Assembly (NCBI RefSeq): GCF_030824455.1
Contig: NZ_JAVBXR010000036.1
Coordinates: 1-47,352 of the forward strand
DNA: 47,352 nt
From: Desulfobulbus sp.
GTDB lineage: Bacteria > Desulfobacterota > Desulfobulbia > Desulfobulbales > Desulfobulbaceae
Direction: 5' to 3'
Shown: piece after piece, positions 16,916 through 23,836 of the stretch
How the letters are laid out: each line of letters opens with the position of its first letter
Position numbering within the stretch: position 1 is the stretch's first letter
Program-made: the position numbers and the translations under genes
Notes under the pieces: model-generated
Databases searched by the model: none
What the model was told of the DNA's origin: nothing
Seen by the model: the letters and a program-made list of their open reading frames with translations, nothing else

Positions 16916-17287
16916 AGGGGTGAATGCATGATCGCTCCGGCCTTGGCCGGGGAGGAAAGTCCGAACACCACAGGGCGCGGTGGTTCGTAACGCGAACCTT
17001 GGGCAACCGAGGGAAAGTGCCGCAGAAAACACACCGCCGATGGGACGCGCAAGCGTTCACAGGCAAGGTTGAAATGGCGAGGTAAGAGCTCACCGCCCCC
17101 ATGGCGACATGGGGGGCAGGGTAAACCCCACCGGGTGCAAGACCAAATAGGGAGGCGTTTGAGGGCGGCCCGCCTGAAGCCTCCGGGTAGGTTGCAAGAG
17201 GTGCCGGGCGACCGGCGTCCCAGTTAAATGATCATGGTCCGCCTTCGGGCGGGAACAGAATTCGGCTTATAATTCACCCCTTTTTTT
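16916..17287 (+). ncRNA. rnpB: RNase P RNA (M1 RNA, bacterial class A)
   Basis: The catalytic RNA of RNase P, which matures tRNA 5' ends with the RnpA protein (also in this window, at 46.6 kb). The universally conserved segments are present in order: GAGGAAAGTCCG (16952-16963), GGTAAGAGCTCACC (about 17081-17094), and ACAGAATTCGGCTTA (17255-17269). The outer helix P1 is formed by AGGGGTGAA near 16916 and TTCACCCCT near 17273, followed directly by a T-run (17281-17288) that makes P1 double as terminator. I see no convincing promoter in the 36 bases before it, so it may be read with the upstream genes. Confidence 0.97.
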
Positions 17288-17299
17288 TCACACACGCGC

Positions 17300-18505
17300 G
17301 TGCTTGACAACACCCCCCCACTCCCTCCGGCCGGAGTTGTTATTCCGGCCGGAGGTTTCGGTTTGCGTTTCGGGGCATCCTGCCCCAAGCAGTTTCTGGA
17401 ATTGGCCGGCCTGCCCATGCTGGTTCGCACCTGCCGGGCCTTTCTCGATCTGGAGTCGATCCGCTGGGTGGCGGTGGCCGCTCCGACCGATTATCTGCAG
17501 CACACCAACGATCTGCTCCGCCTCCATCTCGCTCCGGACCACATGGCCCGGATGCTCTTTACGGTCGGCGGCGTTACCCGTCAGGATTCTGTCCGGGCGG
17601 GGCTGAACGCGCTGCCCGCTGCAATTGAGCTGGTTCTGGTGCATGACGCGGCCCGGCCGCTGGTGGATCAGGCGATCATTCTGCGCTGTCTCCACGGGGC
17701 GGTGCGCTTTGGCGCGGTGATCGCGGCGACGCCGGTCAAGGACACCCTGAAAAAGGTCGCGGATTCCGGATTGATCCGGGAGACCGTGAACCGCACCTCG
17801 CTCTGGCAGGCGCAGACGCCCCAGGCGGCGCAACGGGGGCTCCTGGATCGGGCCTTTGCCGAGGCTGACCGCAATCAGTTCGTCGGCACCGACGAGGCCT
17901 CGCTGCTTGAGGCGGCGGGGATTCCGGTGCAGGTGGTCGAGGGCGGCGAACGCAATTTCAAGATCACCCGGCCGGAGGATTTGCAGGTGGCCGCCGCTTT
18001 GCTGACGGAGGAACAGGAAATGAAAATCGGTCATGGTTTCGACGCCCATCGCCTGGTGAGCGGCCGCAAGCTGATTCTCGGCGGGGTTGAGGTCGATTTT
18101 GAACTGGGCCTGGACGGGCATTCCGACGCCGACGTCGTGGCCCATGCGCTCATCGACGCCCTGCTCGGCGGCCTGGGCGCGGGCGACATCGGCCGCCATT
18201 TCCCCGACTCCGATCCCCAATACAAGGGGATCGACAGCCTGCTGCTGCTGGCGCACGCGCAACAACTGGTTGAGGCGCAGGGGTACGTCCTGGGCAACGC
18301 CGACCTGACCATTGTCTGTCAGCGGCCCAAACTGGCGCCGCATCTTGCCGGGATGCAAATCAATCTGGCCCGGTGCTGCAAGGTTGCTCCGGCAGCCGTC
18401 AACATCAAGGCAACCACCACTGAAAACATGGGATACACCGGACGGGGCGAGGGCATTGCCGCCCATGCCGTCGTTCTTTTGAGGTCAGAACATGGACGTA
18501 AATAG
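17300..18505 (+). CDS. ispDF: Bifunctional IspD-IspF isoprenoid synthesis enzyme
   Basis: A 401-residue fusion catalysing two steps of the MEP pathway: CDP-ME synthesis from MEP and CTP (IspD), and cyclisation to MEcPP (IspF). IspD spans about residues 12-235 with PAGGFGLRFG, CPKQFLELAG, HDAARPL and the ATPVKDTLK region. IspF spans 241-397 with metal ligands in GHGFDAHRL, GHSDADVVAHALIDALLG, FPDSD and the KATTTENMGYTGRGEG end. The only usable start is GTG at 17300, just 12 bases after the rnpB T-run, with no ribosome site. The IspF part starts at an ATG (18020) with GGAGG eight bases before it, so IspF might also be made separately. Its 3' end overlaps the M20 peptidase gene by 14 bases. Confidence 0.96.
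   Translation: MLDNTPPLPPAGVVIPAGGFGLRFGASCPKQFLELAGLPMLVRTCRAFLDLESIRWVAVAAPTDYLQHTNDLLRLHLAPDHMARMLFTVGGVTRQDSVRAGLNALPAAIELVLVHDAARPLVDQAIILRCLHGAVRFGAVIAATPVKDTLKKVADSGLIRETVNRTSLWQAQTPQAAQRGLLDRAFAEADRNQFVGTDEASLLEAAGIPVQVVEGGERNFKITRPEDLQVAAALLTEEQEMKIGHGFDAHRLVSGRKLILGGVEVDFELGLDGHSDADVVAHALIDALLGGLGAGDIGRHFPDSDPQYKGIDSLLLLAHAQQLVEAQGYVLGNADLTIVCQRPKLAPHLAGMQINLARCCKVAPAAVNIKATTTENMGYTGRGEGIAAHAVVLLRSEHGRK
18007..18022 (+). promoter_or_regulatory. Internal ribosome site and ATG at the IspF domain boundary
   Basis: GGAGG (18007-18011), an eight-base spacer and ATG (18020-18022) sit exactly where the IspF domain begins (KIGHGFDAHRL). This looks like a surviving gene start inside the fused ispDF frame. 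Confidence 0.5.
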
Positions 18506-19637
18506 AGAGCGATTGGCGGCGTGTTTCACTGAGTTGTGCGAAATCGACAGTCCGTCGCGTCGCGAAGGCCGCATCTGCAGGCGACTGCAGGAAATCTTTT
18601 GCGAACTCGGCGCGGCGGAGATTGTTGAAGACGATTCCAGCGTTCACACCGGTTCCGAGTGCGGCAACCTGATCATCCGATTTGACGGCGACCTGGACCT
18701 GACGCCGATTTTCTTCAGCTGCCACATGGACACGGTGCAGCCGGCCGACGGGGTGCGGGTCAAGCGGATCGGCGACCTGTTCACCAGCGCCGGCGACACC
18801 ATCCTGGGCAGCGACGACAAATCCGGGATTGCCGCCTGCATTGAAGCCGTGCGGCTGCTGCGGGAAGCGCAACAACCGCATCGTCCGGTGGAATTTGTGG
18901 TCACCACCTGCGAGGAAATCGGTCTGATCGGGGCCAAGGCCCTGGACCCGCAACGGGTTCGCGCCCGGGAGGGATACGCCCTGGATTCGACCGGCTTTGC
19001 CAAGATCGTCACCCACGCCCCGGCCGCCAACCGGCTGACCATCACCGTCAACGGCGTGGCGGCCCACGCCGGCCTGCATCCGGAGTGGGGCGTCAACGCC
19101 ATGGTGTTGGCCGCCCAGGCCCTGGCGCAGGCGCCCAATGGCCGCATTGACGAGGAAACCACCGCCAACTTCGGCACCATTCATGGCGGAGCCGCCTCCA
19201 ACATTGTGCCGGAAAAGGTGGTGATCGAGGCCGAGGTGCGCAGCCATTCGATGGCCAAACTGGAGCGGGTGACCGGCGAGATTCGCGAGGTGTTCGCAAC
19301 CACCGTCGCCGCCTGGACCGATCCGACCGGTTCCGCCAAGGGCGCGCCTTCGGTGAGCGTTGAGGTGCGGCAGGATTTCCCGGTGATGCAGCTGAACCGG
19401 GAGGATCGGGTGATGCGCCGGGTGGACGCCGCGGCCCGATCCATCGGTTTGGAGCTGAGCTATGAGAAGGCGGGCGGCGGCAGCGACGCCAACATCTTCA
19501 ATGGCCAAGGGTTGGCCACGGCGATTGTCGCCACCGGCATGACCAACGTCCACTCGACCAACGAGCAGGTGGAGTTGCAGGACATGGTCGACCTCACCCG
19601 GTTGCTGATCGCCCTGTTGATCGAAGAGTCCTGCTGA
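18492..19637 (+). CDS. M20 family metallopeptidase (PepT-like)
   Basis: A 381-residue cytoplasmic zinc aminopeptidase of the M20 family, closest in pattern to tripeptidase T-like proteins. Metal-site signatures are present: SCHMDTVQPADGV (first His and Asp), GSDDKSGIAA (bridging Asp), TCEEIGLIGAKAL (catalytic Glu and ligand), YALDST, and the C-terminal NVHSTNEQV His. The dimerisation domain lies between about residues 180 and 290. The substrate is probably a small peptide. The ATG at 18492 overlaps ispDF by 14 bases, with a GAGGTCAG ribosome-like stretch before it. It is convergent with selD. Confidence 0.92.
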   Translation: MDVNRERLAACFTELCEIDSPSRREGRICRRLQEIFCELGAAEIVEDDSSVHTGSECGNLIIRFDGDLDLTPIFFSCHMDTVQPADGVRVKRIGDLFTSAGDTILGSDDKSGIAACIEAVRLLREAQQPHRPVEFVVTTCEEIGLIGAKALDPQRVRAREGYALDSTGFAKIVTHAPAANRLTITVNGVAAHAGLHPEWGVNAMVLAAQALAQAPNGRIDEETTANFGTIHGGAASNIVPEKVVIEAEVRSHSMAKLERVTGEIREVFATTVAAWTDPTGSAKGAPSVSVEVRQDFPVMQLNREDRVMRRVDAAARSIGLELSYEKAGGGSDANIFNGQGLATAIVATGMTNVHSTNEQVELQDMVDLTRLLIALLIEESC

Positions 19638-19659
19638 CCGCGGGGGCGACTGAGAGGCG

Positions 19660-20724
19660 CTACTCGAGAAAGACCAGGCCCGGGTCGGCTGCCCGCACCT
19701 CGCCGATGATGCGGCACTCCGGTTGGTAGCCGTGTTGTCCCAGCAGCGCCAGCAACTGTTCCGCGCTCGCCCGGTCCATGGCCAGCAACAGGCCGCCCGA
19801 GGTCTGCGGGTCGTAGCCGATCATCTCCAGGCTATCCATCTCCGCCAGGGCGGAGCGCACCCACGGGCTGTAAAAGTTGCGGTTTCGGTAGGCGCCTTCG
19901 GGGATGATGCCCATGTCGGCAAACTCCCGCGCCTCGGCCAGAATCGGCAACTGTTCCTTGGCAAGGTGGATGGAAAGACCCGACCCCTCGGCCATTTCAC
20001 GCAGATGGCCGAAGAGGCCGAACCCGGTGATGTCGGTGCAGCCGTGCACCCCGGCCCGCAAGGCCTCGTCGCCGTTCAAAAGCTCCATCGGCAACCGGTT
20101 GAGGGTGGCCAGCAGGTCGACCAATTGCCGCTCCGTTGCCGCTCCGGCCAGTCCGCCCTTGATCGCCGTAGACAGAATGCCCGTGCCCAGCGGTTTGGTG
20201 AGCAGCAGCACGTCGCCGGCCCTGGCCCCGCTGTTGCGCAACACCCGCTCCGGATGCACCAGGCCGGTCACCGACAGGCCGTACTTCAACTCAGCGTCCT
20301 CAATGGAATGACCGCCCACCAGCAGCGCCCCGGCTTCCCGAATCTTTTCCAGGCCTCCTTCCACCACCTGCCGAAACACCCCCTGATCCATGGTTTTGGT
20401 CGGACAGGCGAGAATGTTCATGCAGAGCAGCGGCCGGCCGCCCATGGCGTAGACGTCAGAGAGCGCGTTGGCTGCGGCGATCCGCCCGAAATCAAAGGGA
20501 TCGTCGACAATGGGGGTGAAGAAATCCACGGTCTGGATCAGGGCGGTGGTCTCGTTGAGACGGTAGACCCCGGCGTCGTCGCTGGTCTCGGTTCCGACCA
20601 GCAGATTGGGGTCACGCGGCAGATCAAGCCCGCACAATATCCGGCCCAGGTCCCCTGGGCCCAGCTTGGCTGCTCAGCCTGCGGCCTTGACGGTCGCGGT
20701 CAGTTTGAGAGGTGTGGTGGTCAT
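19660..20724 (-). CDS. selD: Selenide, water dikinase SelD, a selenoprotein with UGA at codon 17
   Basis: A 354-residue enzyme making selenophosphate from selenide and ATP, the selenium donor for selenocysteine and selenouridine. The frame from ATG 20724 to 19660 is interrupted only by TGA at 20676-20674. Reading it as selenocysteine gives KAAGUAAKLGP, aligning with the catalytic GCxxK motif of E. coli SelD (Cys17, Lys20); U falls at position 17 and the essential lysine at 20. The rest is full-length: LLVGTETSDDAGVY, DFFTPIVDDPFDFGRIAA, LLVGGHSIEDAELKYGLSVTG, GCTDITGFGLFGHL and DPQTSGGLLL. A perfect hairpin lies 12 bases after the TGA, as expected of a bacterial SECIS. An annotation starting at 20637 would wrongly lose the catalytic residues. 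It is divergent from purF and convergent with the M20 peptidase gene. Confidence 0.95.
20643..20676 (-). promoter_or_regulatory. UGA codon and candidate bacterial SECIS hairpin of selD
   Basis: On the minus strand, TGA (20676-20674) is followed after 12 bases by GGCCCAGG, a GGA loop and CCTGGGCC: eight perfect pairs at 20661-20643. The apical loop begins about 20 bases from the UGA, within the spacing known for bacterial SelB-binding SECIS elements, and has G residues at the tip as in known examples. Confidence 0.82.
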
Positions 20725-20859
20725 GGCACTCGCCGTTGAAAGGGTTGGGGATTGTTCCTCGTGCAATATTCTGCGAGGATACCCGATATTTTGTTGAAAA
20801 AAAACGTGTAATCTGGTTGTAGATAAGCTTCTTAAGAGAGCTGGATCGACAAAAGTACG

Positions 20860-20884
20860 GGCACAAGGAAATGTTCTTTGTGCC
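20860..20884 (+). promoter_or_regulatory. Hairpin in the purF leader
   Basis: Arms GGCACAAGG (20860-20868) and CTTTGTGCC (20876-20884), nine pairs with one wobble, surround a seven-base loop and are followed by TTTCGATTTTT. It sits 43 bases before the purF ATG, so it could act as a leader attenuator. No known purine riboswitch motif was recognised. Confidence 0.45.
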
Positions 20885-20927
20885 TTTCGATTTTTGGCGC
20901 CTCCTGACAATATTGTAGGCAGTAGAT

Positions 20928-22358
20928 ATGAACACGTATGGATCAGAACAGGAACTGTCGGCAAAACCCAAGCATGAGTGCGGCATCTGCGGGGTTTTCG
21001 GCCATCAGGATGCAGCCAAGCTCGTCTATTTCGGCCTTTACGCCCTGCAGCACCGGGGACAGGAGAGCGCGGGCATTGTCGCCGGCGACGGCATTAAAGT
21101 CCTGATCCACAAGGATATGGGGCTGGTCGCCGAGGTCTTCAGCGAACGCACCCTGCAGCGGCTCTCCGGGCATCTGGCCACCGGTCACGTGCGCTATTCC
21201 ACCACCGGCGAATCAAACATCATCAACACCCAGCCGTTCATGGCCACCCACAAGGGATTGCCGCTGAGCGTCGCCCACAACGGCAACCTGGTCAATTCCA
21301 TCGCCCTGCGCCGCCATTTGGAGCAGCAGGGGTCGATCTTCCAGACCACCATGGACAGCGAGATTGTCATCCATTTGATGGCCCGCAACATGGATCGGGG
21401 GCTGCAGGAGGCGATCAAAACCACCTTTTCCTGCATCCAGGGGGCCTATTCGCTGTTGCTGATGACCCCGGACACCATGATTGCGGTCCGCGATCCCAAC
21501 GGTTTTCGGCCGCTCTGTCTGGGCGTGCTCGACAACGGCGGCTATGTGGTCGCCTCCGAGACCTGCGCCCTGGACCTGATCGAGGCCGAATACATCCGCG
21601 ACATTGACCCGGGCGAGGTGCTGATCATCAACGAGCAGGGACTGACCTCGCTCTTCCCCTGGGCCCCGGTGCAGAAAAGCTACTGCATCTTCGAGCACGT
21701 CTATTTTGCCCGGCCCGACAGCGACGTCTTTGGCTTCAACGTCTACGCCGCCCGCAAACGGATGGGCGAAATTCTGGCGAGAGAAGCCAAAATCGAGGCC
21801 GATTTCGTCATGCCCTTTCCCGATTCGGGCAACTACGCGGCCATCGGCTATTCCACCGCCTCGGGCATCCCGCTGGAGATGGGCATGATCCGCAACCACT
21901 ACGTCGGCCGCACCTTCATTCAGCCGACCCAGTCGATGCGCGATTTCTCGGTGCGGGTCAAACTCAATCCGGTGCGGGCGCTGCTCAAGGGCAAGCGGGT
22001 GATTATTGTCGAGGATTCGATCATTCGCGGCACCACCGGCCGCAGCCGGGTGCAGTCGCTGCGCCACGTCGGAGCCGCCGAGGTCCACATGGTGGTCAGC
22101 TGTCCGCCCACCCGCAACGCCTGCTACTACGGCATCGACTTTCCCTCCAGCGCCCAACTGATCGCCGCCGACAACACCGTTGAAGGCGTTCGCGATTATC
22201 TTGGCTTGGATTCGCTCCATTATCTCAGCGTCGAGGGGTTGGTGGAGGCCACGGGCCTGAGTCGGGACAATTTCTGCCTGGCCTGTTTTAACGGCGAGTA
22301 TCCGATCGCGCCGGACAAGAGTTTCACCAAGGACGCCTTTTCCGGCTGCGGGTGCTGA
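20928..22358 (+). CDS. purF: Amidophosphoribosyltransferase (first step of purine synthesis)
   Basis: A 476-residue enzyme converting PRPP and glutamine to phosphoribosylamine. An N-terminal propeptide of 17 residues precedes the nucleophile C18 (CGICGVFG), so the enzyme needs self-cleavage. The glutaminase domain contains ALQHRGQESAGI and HNGNLVN. The phosphoribosyltransferase domain has the PRPP loop VIIVEDSIIRGTTGRS. Four cysteines in YCIFEHVYFARPD, NACYYGIDF and CLACFNGEYP match the 4Fe-4S ligands of the Bacillus-type enzyme, in contrast to the cluster-free E. coli type. The ribosome site is weak. A ferredoxin gene begins four bases after the stop. Confidence 0.98.
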   Translation: MNTYGSEQELSAKPKHECGICGVFGHQDAAKLVYFGLYALQHRGQESAGIVAGDGIKVLIHKDMGLVAEVFSERTLQRLSGHLATGHVRYSTTGESNIINTQPFMATHKGLPLSVAHNGNLVNSIALRRHLEQQGSIFQTTMDSEIVIHLMARNMDRGLQEAIKTTFSCIQGAYSLLLMTPDTMIAVRDPNGFRPLCLGVLDNGGYVVASETCALDLIEAEYIRDIDPGEVLIINEQGLTSLFPWAPVQKSYCIFEHVYFARPDSDVFGFNVYAARKRMGEILAREAKIEADFVMPFPDSGNYAAIGYSTASGIPLEMGMIRNHYVGRTFIQPTQSMRDFSVRVKLNPVRALLKGKRVIIVEDSIIRGTTGRSRVQSLRHVGAAEVHMVVSCPPTRNACYYGIDFPSSAQLIAADNTVEGVRDYLGLDSLHYLSVEGLVEATGLSRDNFCLACFNGEYPIAPDKSFTKDAFSGCGC

Positions 22359-22362
22359 TCGT

Positions 22363-22593
22363 TTGCCCGGCGCCGACCCGCTGACGAGCGGAGTCTCAAT
22401 TGACAGTTACCGCTGCAACGGCTGTGCGACTTGTTGCGAGCTCTGCCCCGACGTCTTTCTCCTCAATCCGCTGACCGGCAAGGCCGAACTGATCAACCCT
22501 GATCAGGCAGTCACCGAGGCTGTGCGTCAGGCCGCAGCCTTTTGCCCGGAAAAATGCATTGTCCTTGCGGATGAATCGCCCGCCGATCCGTAA
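22363..22593 (+). CDS. Small 4Fe-4S ferredoxin
   Basis: A 76-residue acidic protein. CNGCATCCELCP supplies the CxxCxxCxxxC ligand set of one 4Fe-4S cluster, with an additional cysteine next to the third ligand. A C-terminal CPEKCI pair resembles the remnant second site of monocluster ferredoxins. It would be a soluble one-electron carrier. The start is TTG at 22363, four bases after the purF stop, and no ATG or GTG is available before the cysteines. This tight spacing suggests translational coupling with purF. Confidence 0.85.
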   Translation: MPGADPLTSGVSIDSYRCNGCATCCELCPDVFLLNPLTGKAELINPDQAVTEAVRQAAAFCPEKCIVLADESPADP

Positions 22594-22759
22594 GGGCAGG
22601 CTTTCCTCGTAGGCAATTGCCTTATGCCCTCAGGGGCAGGACGGTACGTTCCCGGTTTGCAGGCAACGTGCCGTCGTCATTCGACAGTCTCCCGCCAGGG
22701 CAGGGACAACGCCTCTGCCCGATCCCTGCATCGGTCTCAACCCAACCAAGGAGGCCTTG

Positions 22760-23836
22760 ATGGATCCGGCCGCGCTTATTCCCATCCCGGACGCCATTCC
22801 CGTTGCCTGGGGATGGCTGCAGTTTTTCCTGCTGCTGACCTTCTTCCTCCACATCGTGCTGATGAACGCGATGCTCGGCGCGGCCTTTATCGCTTTGGTC
22901 ACCCACCTGCGCGGCGGGCATGCGTCGCCCTATACTGCGGCGGTCGCCGGCAACCTGCCGTTTGCAGTCGCCTTTACGGTCAATTTCGGGGTGGCGCCGC
23001 TGCTCTTTGCCCAGGTGCTGTACGGACACTTTATCTATGTCAGCTCCATCCTCATGGCCGTGTTCTGGCTGTCGATCATTGCCCTGCTGATCAGCGCCTA
23101 TGCACTGGCCTATGTTTATAAATATCAGTATGCGCGGCTGGGAAACGGCCGGTTGCCGGTTGCCGGACTGATCACCCTGCTGTTGCTGATTGTTGCCTTT
23201 TTGTTTGCAAGCAACCTCAGTCTGATGCAGGATCCGGCGCGTTGGAGCCGCTATTTCGACCGGCCCCAGGGGATGCTGCTCAACCTTGCCGACCCCATGC
23301 TCCTGCCGCGCTATCTCCACTTCATGGTCTCCTCGGTCGCCGTCGGCGGTCTGACCATGGCCCTCTTTTTTGACCGGAAACATCGCAAGGGCGACCCGTC
23401 CGCCTCCCCATGGGTGAAGCAGGGCTGCCGCTGGTTTGCGCACGCCACCCTACTCAATGTTGCCGTCGGCTTGTGGTTTCTGGTCGCGTTGCCCAAGGGC
23501 GTGCTCACGGTTTCGACCACCGCCGGTCTGCTGCTGACCGCAAGCCTGGCCTGCGGCGTCCTGCTGGCGGCGCCGGCCGTTGCCTTCGCGCTGGCCGGCC
23601 GGGTTATGCCCGCAACCTGGTGCGGACTGGGGGCGATAGCCCTGATGATCCTGGCCCGCGGTCTACTGCGCGCGGCCCTGCTGGCGCCTTGGTTTTCCCT
23701 GTCGCAATTGCCGGTTCGCGCCTCGTATTCGTCCTTCACCTTTTTTCTGTTCTTTCTCGTGGCGGGCTTGGCGCTGATCGTCTGGATGGTGCGGTTCACC
23801 CTGCGTTCCTGCGCGGCACGGGAGGCCCGGCCATGA
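22760..23836 (+). CDS. Integral membrane subunit of a cytochrome bd-like redox module
   Basis: A 358-residue protein with about eight to nine hydrophobic segments and no large soluble domain. Histidines sit within predicted helices or at their ends (FFLHIVLMNAMLG, LYGHFIYVSS, LLPRYLHFMVSSVAVGG), suitable for b-type haem or quinone sites (inference). The ATG at 22760 has a perfect AAGGAGG five bases upstream. The stop overlaps the next start in an ATGA arrangement, so the two proteins are made together and almost certainly form a complex. It resembles the membrane halves of bd-type quinol oxidase-like modules in Desulfobacterota and Geobacter relatives, but I cannot give it an established name. 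Confidence 0.8.
   Translation: MDPAALIPIPDAIPVAWGWLQFFLLLTFFLHIVLMNAMLGAAFIALVTHLRGGHASPYTAAVAGNLPFAVAFTVNFGVAPLLFAQVLYGHFIYVSSILMAVFWLSIIALLISAYALAYVYKYQYARLGNGRLPVAGLITLLLLIVAFLFASNLSLMQDPARWSRYFDRPQGMLLNLADPMLLPRYLHFMVSSVAVGGLTMALFFDRKHRKGDPSASPWVKQGCRWFAHATLLNVAVGLWFLVALPKGVLTVSTTAGLLLTASLACGVLLAAPAVAFALAGRVMPATWCGLGAIALMILARGLLRAALLAPWFSLSQLPVRASYSSFTFFLFFLVAGLALIVWMVRFTLRSCAAREARP

Noticed and set aside
20624-20986. Minus-strand frame upstream of selD that could be taken as a separate small gene or as evidence for a broken selD.
   Set aside because: It is a different frame from selD. The selD frame continues to ATG 20724 through one TGA placed at the catalytic residue, so selenocysteine is a better explanation than a pseudogene.
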